The notes: a model not told the origin generated them from the letters alone. 64,000 bases of DNA from Haemaphysalis longicornis (GCA_013339765.2 CM023454.1:44711177-44775176); one strand, 5' to 3'; counted from the stretch's first letter, positions 11,123-24,487 are shown. Program-made: numbers and translations.

Positions 11123-11434
11123 TTATTTTGAAAGTGCACTCATCACGCTTTTCATAAGGCTACGATCTGAATGAGAGGAAGTCATGCCACCTAAGTCTCT
11201 TGAGGCAGCTACTTGTTTTACCTGCTCCTGGAAAGATGGAGGGAACCATGGCAAACACGTGGACCGACCAACCTCAAACAAAGACAAGTCTGTTGGTGAT
11301 GCAGGCTGCATGAAGTATCTGTCATGAGTGTTATTCATATTATACCGCATAATTCTTCCAAAAATTCGAAGCTCTGGGGGGCATGGCCTGGGTAAGATCA
11401 TTCTGACAGACAATAATGTACATTCCCTGTACAC
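11123..11434 (-). CDS. Candidate exon-like or pseudogene frame, unknown protein
   Basis: A 103-codon minus-strand frame ends in a proper stop. Its composition is protein-like, with blocks such as RYNMNNTHDRYFMQ and FEVGRSTCLPWFPPSFQEQ and few low-complexity runs, unlike neighbouring chance frames. Internally a pyrimidine-rich tract ending TTTCCAG (near 11,233 on the minus strand) could be a splice acceptor, and CAGGTAAAA follows closely and could be a donor. I do not recognise the family. The first Met may not be the real start. It could be a terminal exon, a processed pseudogene or chance; the surrounding AT-rich DNA gives no support either way. Confidence 0.3.
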   Translation of the reverse strand: MYRECTLLSVRMILPRPCPPELRIFGRIMRYNMNNTHDRYFMQPASPTDLSLFEVGRSTCLPWFPPSFQEQVKQVAASRDLGGMTSSHSDRSLMKSVMSALSK

Positions 11435-14400
11435 TCTTCATACATGCTTCCTCTTTATTGTAGTTCGCAATGTAACATTTACGTGGAGGTGCGGAAGGCA
11501 CTCTCTCCCGTTTTACTTCGAAATTATCGGGTTTTTAAATGAGCGGATTTAAATGACTTTACCACTTCGTTTACCTTTATTTGCAGCTTTATGAGCTTTA
11601 GCAGCGTGACGTAGGTGCAATGCCTGTGTATATTTTCCCCTGGATACGAAAACCCACTCATAAATGTTTTATTTATTTAGGTCATACAGCTTGAAACACA
11701 CTGCTAATAGGTTGGTTTCAATGACAGTTGTTTATTTCTACCCTCTAAAATATACTATCCGTGGTGCGAAAGTTCAGCGGTGGGAAATAAATGACCGCAG
11801 AAGGTGTAGCGACATTTACTCATGATAATTATAGTTCCCCACCTATTTTGGGCGACGGCCCTGTCACCTGAAGTACGCTGACGCCATTATACACCAAAAA
11901 GAGATGGATAAAAAAGGCGTTGCAACCGTAGATTCACCTGTGTATTATGCCGCGCTATGAATGTACACATTGTCAATGAAGAATGCACCACAATACATCT
12001 TTCGAAAACTTGTATATATTTTACTGGGCACCAAAGTTTAGTGAAGGCCCTTACGTGTAAAACTAAGGAACCTAAATTGCATTGTCATGTAATGAGACGG
12101 TAGGGATTTAAAAAAGATACAAGATATTTTGTGGGAACACTGTGACCGGATAGTTGCACGCAAGGAATAAAATGGGCTCATCACTAGCCTTATGAAATTT
12201 CATTTATTTATTGGCTTATCGTTGAATCTTCAACAATACTTGCCCATTCGTCTTTTCTATTTAACAATCTTAATCAACAGCCTCTGTAAAGAATCTTCTT
12301 TCTGATAGGAATTCCCATACACTTCGGGTGCTTGACGTCCCAATTTGGCCGTGCTTACTGCCAATCGCGCACAAGCCAAATTAGTAAGTTACCTTTAGTT
12401 GCTTTTTCAGGGCACTGTTTTCCCGTGGCTGCTTTTATTGTTCAAGTGCATAAAATTGTCGTTGCCAGCAATTCGCATTTACCCTTTTGTGAACCCCACT
12501 TCTGCTGACTCCATTTTGCAACGTGTGCAAGAAGTGCCTCGATAAGGTAGGAAATATGAACAATCAGGAAAAGGCTTTGCATTACTAATTCTGTTGAACA
12601 AATTTATCTTTAAATATACAACCACCAGTGAGAAAGAGTAGGCAGGTGAGTGAATTATCAAATTCTCATTTATCTGGCAACGTTGGCAGGGTTGAAAACC
12701 ATGCTGTCCGCAAAGAGGAAGGCAGATATTTTCTGCGCTCTCTCCAGGTTGAAGTTATGTCCTTTCCAAACGATTGTCCACACGGCGACCTAAAACCAGG
12801 GACCGTTACAAAAATTTGTAAAGATTAGCCTCCTCTGTCGATCATGCGATGTAAAATTTTGATTTCAACGCGCGATAATAAAGGAGGTCTGCTGATAAAA
12901 ATAGTTACCAGATCAACGCACCTTTTACACTTTATGAATGAAGTTTGTGTTTAAAAAGGACGTTGCGAATAAAGAAATTTTTTTCAAATATGAATATTTC
13001 TACCAGATAGGAGCATTGATGTAGTAACTATCATAATAACAAAACTGAAAAAATCCCTGAAACAAATTCAATACTTGTTGAACAAAAAGACCAATTTTTC
13101 TTACGAACTACGCTGACGATTATCAACTGCTATTTTGAACACAACCAGGTTTCTATGTTAGTGGCATGTGGGATGCCTATTTTGTGGCAAGAAGGTATTA
13201 GAGAATGAACTTCTTTTAATTAGTAACACGGTAAGGGATCGACAACTTAAGTTTTTATTTTGACAGGAACCTAATTTTATTTTGAAAAGAAGGCTACACT
13301 TTTTATAATTATATTGCGTGGGTATATAAAAGGACATTGTATGTTTTTGCTCAATACAAACCAGTCGTTCCTGATCAGACTCTCGTAAGGTTCTTATTGA
13401 TTTCTTGCATATATATTAATAATGCTTATTACGGCGTTAGGCTTTTAGTCTAATAAGTATAAGTTGTGTGAACACATAATAAAAGTGCTGGCAGTTTTTT
13501 GTTAGGATATATTCTCTTCATTATTACATATTTTGTACCAGAAGATAGGGTATTTTCCTTGAGAATATCCTCCATTATGGCGACAGAAAAGTCTTGTAAA
13601 TCCAAAACCAAAAACCAAAAATGTCTTGGTTGTAAATATATAAAGTATTTATGAAATCAGTCACCAAAAATGAAGAGAAAAAAAGAGGTCCTAAGACCGT
13701 GGCTTGTGAATAGAATTGTCATTTCTGACTGCTTCTGGTCTTATACCAGAAAATGTAATCGTCGGTTTCGCCTATATCATCTTTAACTTAGCTGAAAACA
13801 AAGATAAGCTCCTCCACAATCGAACGTGTCTTGTGCGGCAATTTATATAATGCCATTAGTTTGTTTGCCAACGATTCACACATTTAGCTTCGACTTTTTT
13901 GGCGTGGACAAAACAGTGGCAGAAATATAACAATCTTGCTACTCAAAACCAGTCTTGACAAAAAATGTAACCATAACCTAGAAGAACCGCTGCCAATAAG
14001 TATTGAGCAAAATATTGTATCTACTGCTACTACGTTCTACCAAAATACGTAAATGTGGCGGAGAGGATATGGTAAAGATTTCTCGCTCGGTCTTTTTGGG
14101 ACACAAAACTCGTAAGAACTTCTTCTACCAACTCTGAGCAGCCAATTTTATTATATAAAGCAGCTGAAGCCACATTTTTGTTTAAACATCGAAACTTTCT
14201 CTGATTCATTCCATCTATATTTGAGGAGTTACGTGCGTTTCGTTTTATTGACAAAATCTGTAGTCGTGGTGAAAACACCGACTATGTATAACATATTGTA
14301 CGTTGTCCCACATGCATACAGGTTAGTCAATTTCCGAAGGAGAACTCCTTGTAAATTAAGTGTTTGGGACGCCATTTTGTCCAAGGTATTACTGAGTGGT

Positions 14401-17400
14401 AGCTGTCTGCTCAGCAAGCGATGGTGAAAACAGCCTGGTTGATTTCTCGCCTTCTAAAATATTCATTTGTTGTTTCCCTTAAAGGTTACGTTTCCGCCCG
14501 TTTTTGTAATATTTGGATAAAGTAACTGCATTAAGAGATTACTGCCATTAGCCCAAGGTGATATTGTACATAGACCACCGTTTAAGTTGGCTTTGTGTTC
14601 CGACAATATAAGCAATCTTAATAATTACGTTAGTCATTTTACCTGCCAAGAAGATTTTGCGCTACTGCTTAAGTCACATAAGGCATACTTTGGAGCTCTC
14701 GTTCTGCAAGAACAGGGTACATTCACAAATATTTATCTTCGTTTCTTAGAATATTTAGCAAAAATCGAGCATTTATTCATATTTAATATGGTCATTGCCC
14801 CCGATGCAATCGCACGTTCAAAACTATATTCCATTTCTTATTCCCAAAAAACAAACCTTCGACGCGATTATGTGCCCCTCTAGGTTTTCCATAGTGTTAG
14901 GAGTTTCGCAGGGAAGCAGGTTGCATTAAAAATATAGATAATTTCCCTGTTTCGGGAAGTTCATACCCCTCTTGTTTTGGGCTTTGTCATTACGTGTACC
15001 AAGTAATCTGGCCCACTCAAAAAGTGTAGATTGTTCATAACTTATTGCTGCCATTGATTGCGCGGAAGCCAGCTTGCGAACATCTTTAAATTATTAACGC
15101 TCTGTTATGAAACATGTCTTTCGTGTTTGCTCCGACATTGAATTATCAAATAGTGTTTGCTGCTATATAATTATTGTAGGCACAGTACGTATGATCCAAC
15201 ACAGCCCTGCACGCGTTGAATATTCTTGCTTCAGATGCTTTCACCACGACGAGACTGCTTTGCCACATTATACGTTTTAGTACTGCCAGTTTTTATAGTT
15301 GGAGAAGCTGAGTCGTAGCATTCGGGTTTATTCCACCACCCAGCGCACTGTAGCCTACAGCGTTCGTGATGTTTTTACATAAAAACACAAGGGATAACGA
15401 TTGCAACATCTCGGTTAACAAAAATGTAAAAAAATTCTCAAGCACCGAAAACTGAATTTCGACTGAGTGCACCGTAGAGTGGTTATATGTTTTGACTTGT
15501 AGGGTTTGATGATGTGGCTCCGAAATACTATTATTATTCTTTTTCAGAACGATAATCGATCTGTAAGTGTTTCTCTTTTTTTGTATGCCTAATTTTGGAT
15601 GACTTTTTGTTTAATCAAACAGATGTAGGTGCTCAGGCTACACGCAAATAAAAAGCTTTTGAACGGACGTACAACAAGGTATACGAATTAGCAATTATCG
15701 CAGTAGAATTCACTGTTGCAACTTCTAGCCTTTGCGGATTAGTCGTGTATGACAAATTGAATTAAGGACGTGAGAGCTACGAGGAATCGCGGAAGATATT
15801 ACGTACTACAGACATCAAGACACTCTCATTGCATACACATACAACAGCAGAAATAAATACGAGCGTCTGCCTTTGATATGAAATTCCATATTCAGGGATG
15901 CTCACTTTGAAGCACCAAAGCAAAAGCAACCTACAGCCGCCACAGTTTTTATGTTCATAAACGACGATAGTTGGCGGAAAACCAAGACAGTTTGTTGGAG
16001 TTTTCCAGAGATATATTCTAAGCAATATGTAGAATTTCTCAATATCACAACTTTTTACTAAATGGCCACAAGCACTTCAGTTGCATTAGTTTTATTTGTG
16101 CTAGCCTATGTGCGTCCGTGGTTTTCGAAAATGGCAACATTGTTCACCGGTGCTGTGTTACTCCTTGTGGTTACCAACCAACACATTCATCTTTCAGAAA
16201 GGTTGTTCTGAATCTCATTAAATAAATCTTCACAAAAAATTTGTTCGAGATAAATAGAACCAAACCACAAACCTCGGAACTTTATCCCCCGGTTTATAAT
16301 GTTGAAAACTATTGGACACTTGATTTTTTTTTATCCAGCAAAGGTTGGCTTAAAACAACTACATTGGCTCACACATTCTTGCAATTTTTTACGCAGTATT
16401 TGGTGAGGTGCTTCGCACCAAAAGTCTAGCCTCATCCGTGCCGGCCGGATGCCGCCAACATAGTTCAAGTGAACTGGGAAGCACACTTCTGCATTTTTAG
16501 GTTGAGTTCATTTACATAAAAACAATAATTGCTGCCAACGAGGCATAATAAAATGCTAGTTTAGCGATCTCTTGTGACCACCTACCAAACTGCCATTGTT
16601 CTCAGATCTCTTGGTAAAGGCTCCAAAAATGTGGTTCGCGCCAAATTAGCGGCAGGTTGGCAACAAAGAACCACTCTTACTTCTATTATTTTATTTAAAG
16701 TATGGAAATCAATGTTTGCTTGATCACTGCGAGTGCTCTTTCTTCATTTGAACTCAATTCAAGATGCACATCGCGTATTTTTAAACCAGACTGCGAAAAC
16801 ATATAGCACCACTTTTGCTTTACACGAATAAGATACACCCGACAGACGGGATTGCCATTTTTCTTTGTATGTGAATATAATTCAAGATTTTTTTCTGCTT
16901 GGGTATGACTCGGAGATTGCGATAAAGCAGAAGCTGCTGTGTTTTTTGGCATACAAGCATGCGTTTTAGTGGCCTTGTTTGTGGCCCTTTAAAAGTGCGC
17001 TAATTTTTGGGCTGGCTGTCAAACTGTAAAACACAGCCAATGTGTGGTACCGTCAGAATGATTGCAGTGTTAGTGACAATGTGTTCTTCTATAACAGCAA
17101 TGTTGGAAGTACACTAAATATTTTGTGAAATTTACCATTACGTAGTGCGTGAAGTTCCGAAAAAGCTCCTGTAATCAAGCGGGTATGTCAAGGTGCTTGT
17201 TTTACACTCACAATTCGGGAAGAAATAAACCGTGCACCGGAAATCAAGCTGCCCCAGGAAGTGCCCCTATACCTTTAGCCAATGATCAACAACGCTGCCG
17301 TTCATTGTCTTGAGTCTTCACTGTAGCGCCCTGCATTTTAGGTGTAGCACTTTTAGGGCTCCCCTTGTCGTCGTAGCCGGCTCACTGCACCAACGACGAG

Positions 17401-17635
17401 TCAAACGGCGTTCCGTCATCGCGGCGTACCTTCGAGAAGCTGGGGACGCCAAGCGGTTTGTGTAGTCCTAAGCGTTCGAAACTGCTGCACTGCTAGCGCT
17501 TGCCATACATCTCCCCATCGTTTAGCGCAAAAAAAAACTGCAGGTACATTTGAAGCAAAATTTATATAGTTAACAGGCAGCGCGAGTGTTGATTTATTTA
17601 GGAACGCTCGTTGGGTCATTGTTTACGATAGTAAG

Positions 17636-17678
17636 TGCATTTCCTCCCGCAACGATGACACGTGCGGGAGGAAATGCA
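17636..17678. repeat. 16-bp perfect inverted repeat, 11-nt spacer
   Basis: The left arm TGCATTTCCTCCCGCA (17,636-17,651) pairs exactly with 17,663-17,678. The spacer is ACGATGACACG. No transposon end or gene is recognised next to it. Confidence 0.8.
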
Positions 17679-19649
17679 AGTACAAAAAGAACAGAACTTT
17701 TGCTGGTGCAGTTTCAGGCACAGGGTTTGCGAGCACTGCGAAGGCGGGGAAGTTGAAATGCGTCGGGAAGAGCGATATTGATGGTTAGAGTGCGCAGAAA
17801 CACTGCGCAGCTCATTATGGAGAATCACTGCTCTGCACTTCAACAGCTTTCATAAAGAATCAATGGGTTTACTTTTTACCCATTCATTTGACTAGGCCAA
17901 CGTTCCCATCAAAATGCAAAGCCGACGTACTGGAGTCCAGATTGTGGTACACCATGTTATATAAGGCGGACGCCAGCCACATTTATCGTCCCCCCTTGGA
18001 CAAGCTACGTCATATTAGATATAATACATTTCACTCTTTTCGCCTTTTTCGCGAGGCAATACCAAAGACATTTTCTGCGAAACGTGTACACAATTTCATC
18101 TTGAGTGTTGGTCGTAACCGTGTTCATGCGAATATCTTGCCTAGTGGAAAAAACAAGCTCTGAAGATGAAACAAAAGTTTTTCGGTAGACATTTTTCTTA
18201 TGGGACAAGGCAAAAACGCTCCACTCGTCACCGATACACATAATCGAAAATGACAGACAAACCTCCAAGTGTCATCAACCAACACTTCTCAGAGGATACG
18301 GAAAGTGCCACAGGTAGCAGTTTTAATTACAACGAAACGCATTATGTTATTATCAAGACAAACTCCAGCGGATAATGGGCAGCGATGCGCAATAATCTTA
18401 TCAATGACAACTTCAGGCTCGGAGATTTCCACCGAAGTTGGTGGTGTACTCGACCAGACAGAACGGTACAATTGTTTAATACGCTCATTGTTTTTACAAA
18501 AAAAAAAAAAACGAAAGGTTAGGATGGTGGGAGCATACCTTAAACAGAAAACCATCTCATCACGCCAGATAGAACAATACGTACCACGTCAGCACATCGT
18601 GCACCACATACCTTACATCGTCTTGTGCTCCCGAACTACTATCGCCAATTGTATATGAAAACAAATGTTTTATTTCCGTGAGCAACATCAGAAAAGCGTG
18701 GCCAAAAAACAGTAGGGCAAAGTACAGCAAATACATGGTCTCATCGCAGGAACAGGGACCGCCAAGACATCAATTTTTCGTCTGGACTATTCAGCCCCTG
18801 AATGAAGCAAGAGCTTGGCCGCACTCCAAAACTCAACTCTGTGGTTTTCAGGAAGGACCACCAAAGAAATAAGCGCCCAAAGCGCAATTGACACGGTTTG
18901 GTGAGAAGGTGAGAGGGTAGAATCTTTGTGGACGTTATCTTGACGTCAAAGCGACCACTATATGATGTGGTTGCTTTGCAGATGACCGAGTCTGATCCAC
19001 AATTCTCTCAACAACACTGCTCTGGTAACATGTCCCCCAATAAAACACACCATCATACGGGTGATTCAATAGGCGGGCTACAGTGGTTTTCTCAGAAGCG
19101 CCGCAGTGCCCCCGTGAGCGAGCGTCAAATCAAGCAGTTGGTGCCACTCATTCTACTTCGTCTCCTGTTATAATACGAAGCGCAGGTTGCGGATGGCTGT
19201 GCGGCAACCGAAAAAAAAACAGCAACAAAATTTATTTCATGATCGCAGGCTTCTCAGCTTCCTTGTACACGCTATTCCCTATTTTGGCACAACAAAGTTT
19301 GGCGTGTAAAGAGGTGCTTGTTAACCGCAAATGCCTGTTTATTGTTACATTAATGTAGATTGGCGGACTGAGGGCCAGCTCTGTTTTGAGGTGCCGAATT
19401 TATACATGATGAACATATCAAGTAGTAAGGAAATATACATTGCAGCAAACATGGGCTTCGTATGCAAATGGCAACTCGGAGTAAATATATTGTCGCGAAA
19501 CATGCATTTGGTCTGTACTTGTCTGCTTTGTTTAAACTCAAGGTGGCACCTGGCAGTGTTTTCTATGTGCCAAGCGAAGCACGTCTGGTTGGTTTTATTC
19601 CACACGGGTCCTCTCATTTGATAATCATAGTGTTTCGCGCTGCGGTCAC

Positions 19650-20690
19650 TAGTCTACAACAAAAGCCAAACCATTTCCCGCAACGTGCACCCCACGTACC
19701 ACACCGAGCGAAGGTAACAACGCTCCCGCTCCGTGCACAAGAAGTTTAAAAATGATCCGCAAGTTGTGAACGTCCATGCAGGAGAGTACACAAACAAGGA
19801 GGCTTTTACCGCAATCGCCATTCAAAACTTCCCCAACGCCAGCATGCTCGATTCTGTAACTGCCCGGACACCCATCCCAGAACCGGCAGACGAGGCCGCA
19901 ATAGCGCTCGCCCTTTCACTCACCCCCACACCCACAGCAGCAATTACAATTTCTAAAACTGCCCTCCACAATTTTGCCGCTGGACTCATATCCCCTGCGG
20001 CACTCAAAATTTTGCTTAGGAACCCACCGCATTCCCCAGTACAACACATTTGGTCCCCTGCGCATTATTGGCTCCAGGAAAACGAGACGGCCCATGACCT
20101 ATCCGAGCATTTACTATCCGGGCTGGGCCGAACCCGTATCCTTACCATGGAGCCCGGTCCGCGCGGGACCGTCTTATCTGTTTTCATGACATAATCACCA
20201 ACTAACTTCTCTTCCTTCTCATGTATCTTTGGGTGGACAAATGACTCCCATTAGTGAAAATGACTTCTGGTGCCAACTCCAGACGGGAGTCTTTTTCCAA
20301 TACGGCCACCATGACCCGTGTCCATTCCAGTCTTTATCCAACATCGGCGTGCCCCTTATGTGGCGCCCATGTCAACCTGGCTCACATCATGTGAACATGC
20401 CACCAGGACCCTTTCCCCGAAACATCCTATGATTAGAGGTGGAAGGCCTTGCTTCGCCGCCCCGACCCGGACACACAGGTGCGCCTGGTAAAGAGGGCGG
20501 AAGCGCTCGCCTGAAGGCAACAGCCAACGGCCACCACGAGACCACCAACATAAGTGAAGGAGAACACGTCCAGGAGGGGGCGGGCCTCAAGGAGTGGGAG
20601 GGCAGTGGCGCGACCTGCCACCGCCATTCGGACTCGATTCGTCTCCAGACACCTAATCGAAAAAAAGTTTACATATCTCTCAATCTCTGA
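19650..20690 (+). mobile_element. LINE 3' fragment (RNase H to 3' end), plus strand
   Basis: This is a plus-strand copy of a LINE of the same general type as 3,985-6,850. It starts just before RNase H (KKFKNDPQVVNVHAGEYT near 19,740), continues through RNase H and a C-terminal region (frame around 20,230-20,430, with WCQLQTGVFF), then a 3' UTR ending AAAAAAAGTTTACATATCTC near 20,685. That terminus resembles the AATAAAGTTGTCTCTC end of the first LINE. RT, endonuclease and ORF1 are missing, so it is strongly 5'-truncated. Confidence 0.65.
19733..20190 (+). pseudogene. LINE RNase H domain fragment
   Basis: The frame reads DEAAIALALSLTPTPTAAIT, then a TISKTALHNFAAG block where functional copies have a VSDSxxAxxNYxxG motif, then HIWSPAHYWLQENETAHDLS, which corresponds to the WxPAHxxxxGNExAD motif. 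RNase H would clear template RNA during LINE retrotransposition. Two acidic positions are altered: the Asp of SDS has become K/T and GNE has become ENE with a displaced Asp. The domain is therefore probably inactive. There is no RT upstream. Confidence 0.6.
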
Positions 20691-21249
20691 TATTCACGGT
20701 TAATGATGTAATTCGAGGTGTCGATAAGCAATCAAGCAGAAAGATAATTGCCGGAAAATCAGACGCCGCCGCTTTTGAATTGAAAACACTAGCCAGTAGC
20801 TTCGGACAGTAGCTTCGCCAACCTGTAATCTTCATATTTGTTAGGGGAGCAAAATTTCACTCAAAAAATTTCGCTACTGAAAAAAAGGTGAGCTGACTTT
20901 GCAACGTCCCATCTGGTAAGGTGCGAGTTGCGTGCCCTATACCCCCTGTAAGCTGCCAACCAAGTCCAAATAGTTCCCGATGCCAACAGCAAGAGCTTCG
21001 ATCTAGTTAAAATTGCTTTGCGAAGAATGAAAAAAAAGACGTCGTGGCCAAGACCATCAACAACGCGGGCATCATAACGGATGCAACCAATTCTGTCGTT
21101 CTTCACCAACCGAGTCAGGAGCTAAAAATTCATGGGACAACCTCGGAGATCCCGAAAATTGCCCGCAGCAAGTCAAAATAGGAAGCTGTTTTGCCGATGT
21201 GACGGCGCAGAGACAACCAGGCAAGTGTTCTTCTGCTTTGACCATTTTG
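20691..21249. other. No recognised gene
   Basis: This lies between the LINE 3' end and a gag-like remnant. Only short chance frames are present. Confidence 0.4.
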
Positions 21250-21490
21250 CAGAAACTTGATTCATAACTCATGAAAAATCATCGGACACCTGAAACAAAT
21301 ATAAAGGGCAATTTTAAAGACATTTCGCATGGTTGTGGAGAAAGAGCGGGTCAAAGTCCTGCTGCAGACGAGCACGATGCGCCCTAACCAAAGTGTTATA
21401 GTGTTTGTTGAAAAGATTAAATGCTTTTCCAAAGGAATAGAACTCCAAATCTGGTGTGAAAAATATAGCGTAGACAGAAGGGAAACAAGA
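21250..21490 (+). pseudogene. Possible Ty3/gypsy Gag remnant
   Basis: The plus-strand frame starts VVEKERVKVLLQTSTMRPNQ and continues SVIVFVEKIKCFSKG. It aligns by eye with the Gag block TVVRKERAALMLETRTQHPN ... VVIFVEELKQLFRRA of the element at 54.3-54.5 kb (about half the positions identical or similar). Only this block is readable and the flanks are degenerate. It is probably a small orphan piece of gypsy Gag, but the match is short. Confidence 0.35.
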
Positions 21491-22099
21491 ACTGGCAATG
21501 CTCCTGGAAGAAAACCTAGCTTTCTGTAACACTCGGCGGAGCCAGCCAGGCGCCAGCTCAGGCTGGCGTTTTGGAGTGACACCCATGGTAACGCTACGTC
21601 GGAGTCCTCTACCCTGGTAGAACGATTGGCTTGAATACGGGGGTAGAACGTTCGGGCTTTGCAACCACGACCCCTCTGGGTACACCCGCGGCTATATGAA
21701 TCTCTGGCCTCTGACGGCTAGCGCTGGGCTGGTTATATTACTTATCTCTGCTTTGTCACTACTAAGGCAACCATAAAACCAACCAAAGCTGCAAAGGTGA
21801 GCAAAAACAATTTATAAAAACTGTGTTGAGGGAATAGTAGCTATAAGGACCTTATAACCCAATATATTATAATTTGTCTTATATAAACTTGCAACACATT
21901 ATCTGCGCAAAATATATTTCTTTGTGCAGCTTCATTATGGCGAAACAGACCATCAACCTTGTGAATTCGAGTAAATCATTGAAGGCAAGCCTTAGGATGC
22001 CGAAGCTTGCGATAGTCTACCAGGGCGTTTTTATCTTCTTCGTCTTTTCCTTATGCAGCGCCGAACACTACGGTCATTCTCTTCAACTTGATTTTTCGC
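21491..22099. other. No recognised gene
   Basis: I see no motif or repeat beyond short chance frames. GC content rises near 21,540-21,700. Confidence 0.4.
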
Positions 22100-22900
22100 C
22101 AGCTTGATACATGTCCCAGCTACTTCAGCGCAAAGACTGGCTGCATGGCCCATGGCAAATATATTATGAAGGATAAAGCTTTGTCCACAGTGAATGATTC
22201 AAACACGATCGCGCCACGACAGGGTAATCACCATGAAATTAAACATTCTGCAGCGAAATAGTGAGCTGGGCTTACTGCAATTTATGCACGACAAAAACCT
22301 TCAAAACAGAAATCAAAAGTCATCCTTTGCTCTGATCAGCATGATTCTTGTTCTGACGACATTAGGTCTTGCAGTGTCGAGCATTTTTAAGGTTTCGTAA
22401 TGAAGTATACATCGCACAACAGTGGGCATCAAAGTAGGTCTGGGACAACTGGCAACAACATTTTTAGGAATGAGGCTTTGTTCACATTGGACAACAATAG
22501 GGTCATCGCCTTCAAATTAAAAAAAAAACTGCTGGAAATGGTTAGCTGGGGTAATTGCTATGTATGCATGACGAAACTTTAAAAACTCAGAGAACTGAAA
22601 AGTCAGACTTTATTTCTGATCCCAAGATTCTTGATCTGGCCACCCTATGTTTTTCAGTGTTGAGCATTTTAAAGGTCTCGTCATGAAGTATACATCGTAC
22701 ACTAGTGGGCATCAAAGTTGGGCTGAGAACTGAAAAGTCGACTTTATTTCTGATCCCAAGATTCTTGATCTGGCCACCCTATGTTTTTCAGGGTTGAGCA
22801 TTTTAAAGGTCTCGTCATGAAGTATACATCGTACACTACTGGGCATCAAAGTAGGGCTTGGACTCTGTAAAACTGCTGGTTTTATATATCCGGTTCCGTA
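22100..22900 (+). repeat. Direct tandem repeat array
   Basis: Two nearly identical 135-bp units start at 22,591 and 22,726 and differ at only a few bases. They share blocks such as GATTCTTGATCTGGCCACCC, GTTGAGCATTTTAAAGGTCT and ATGAAGTATACATCGTACAC. More diverged copies of the same blocks occur upstream (GAAGTATACATCGCACAAC near 22,402), giving a longer unit of about 300 bp in the 5' part. The recent 135-bp duplication therefore sits inside an older array. No coding capacity is evident. Confidence 0.8.
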
Positions 22901-23899
22901 ATTTAACCTTGGTTTATTTGGGACCAAATGCCGGTGCCCATTGTGTTGAATAACGATTTGAAATCGACTGTAGTGGGTTGTTTAAAAGCGTCTGAACAAA
23001 TTCTGTGCTTTGGTCATGTTCTTTCGCTGGGCTTTGGGTTTTGAAGCAAACATAAGTCTCTAGACGGTGGTGGCTGAGGCATTTCTTACAAACATGACGG
23101 GCTAGAACCCAAAAAAGCGCGCACATCCCGCTCACTTTGGCGAATGCTGGAACTATTATTTTCCTATTGAAGGAAGAATGAATATTTTTGCAATTCAACT
23201 TTGCACTAAGTGCACAGTCACTGGGCTACTTAATGATTCTTAGCACAATATTTGTACAATGATGTACAGGACTTAGTTTCAGCTTTTATTGACATGCCGC
23301 AAGAACTAGATAAGGCAAACAGGTTATCCAGTCCTATAATTAGGGAAGCAGCACGTTTAAATTATGATGCAAGAAGATATAAAACATGCATTCTTCTGCA
23401 CCACTTGGGTGGCACTCAAGAAACAAACTTTAAGGGGGGACGAAGACAAGGAAAATCATCGACAGTCTAGTAAAGTTGACTGCAAAGCGGATACCTCTCC
23501 CATTCACTCCCAAACGCACCTGGACTCTGCTGCCAGAGTTCACTTTTTCCATCTTATTTCCTTATTTCATCCCTTATTATGGTATTGTTCTTCCAATCTT
23601 CTAGACCCATCTCTTGGTATCCAATCTGGTGCCCTAATTGGCCACCGGTGGCGGGGTTCTCTCACATGGTGAGCCCAAGTTCATTTGTTTTTCTTCCTTG
23701 AACTACGACAGCATTTCTCGAGTTGGTTGCCTGTTCAGGGAAGCTCGTGTCTTCTTTAAGTGTAACTTCACCAATATTTCTTCCATGGCACCTGATCCAC
23801 CCTAACATTGATTTCCAGTTGCTTATTAAGCGCCGATTTTTAACTCGGTTTGTCAGCACTGTCATTCTAAAATGGGTATAAATATTTCTCTTTAGTAAA
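22901..23899. other. No recognised gene
   Basis: I see only short frames without family motifs. The 3' UTR of the minus-strand RTE-like LINE may extend into its right side. Confidence 0.4.
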
Positions 23900-24487
23900 G
23901 AGGTATCTTTTAATTCATATTTTTGAGGGGGAGAGCAAAGCGGTCATCTACGCAGTCTATTCTGAAACGGATTTCTCGCTCGTCATTGAATTCAGCGCTA
24001 ACCATCTGATCGATGTAGTTGAATTCTTTGACTTCTTCTGGTGTTTTGTAGCATGAGCTGAAGAGGATGCTGAAGAGAATGACCCCTACAGACTTGTTGC
24101 GAACAGTATTGGCAATATCATTTCTCCCTGTCTTTGTACATTTTGAATAGGGAAATTATCGCTTTGCATTACTGTGTACGTCGTCTTGAAGAATTACGTA
24201 GGTCTCATCTTTTATTGTTTTTAGTTCAAATTATGTGTGCAATGGGTCTACCTGGTAGTCTACAAATGCATTGTAAAGGGGTGTAGGGTATTCTGCTGAT
24301 TTTTATCACTCTTTTAACAAGTTTGACCTGGTACATAGTGAATTGCTCTGTTTATTACCCAGCCTGCTCCATGTGTTAAAAATTCGTGCTTTCATCTATG
24401 CAGCAAACTATATTTTTGTAAAATATAAACTATAAACTTTGGTAAACTATGATTTTGGCAAGCAAATGTGAGTAGGCTTACAAATCT

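Larger units (their letters stand above)
10966..19649. other. Long AT-rich stretch, essentially gene-free
   Basis: Nearly 9 kb of mostly AT-rich sequence contains many short random frames and no transposon motif I can read. Exceptions are a candidate exon-like frame (11,123-11,434 minus) and a 16-bp inverted repeat (17,636-17,678), both listed separately. The stretch could be intergenic DNA or a long intron. Confidence 0.45.

Noticed and set aside
18269..18658. 129-codon open frame as a host gene
   Set aside because: It contains a poly-Lys run from an A homopolymer and has no recognised motif.
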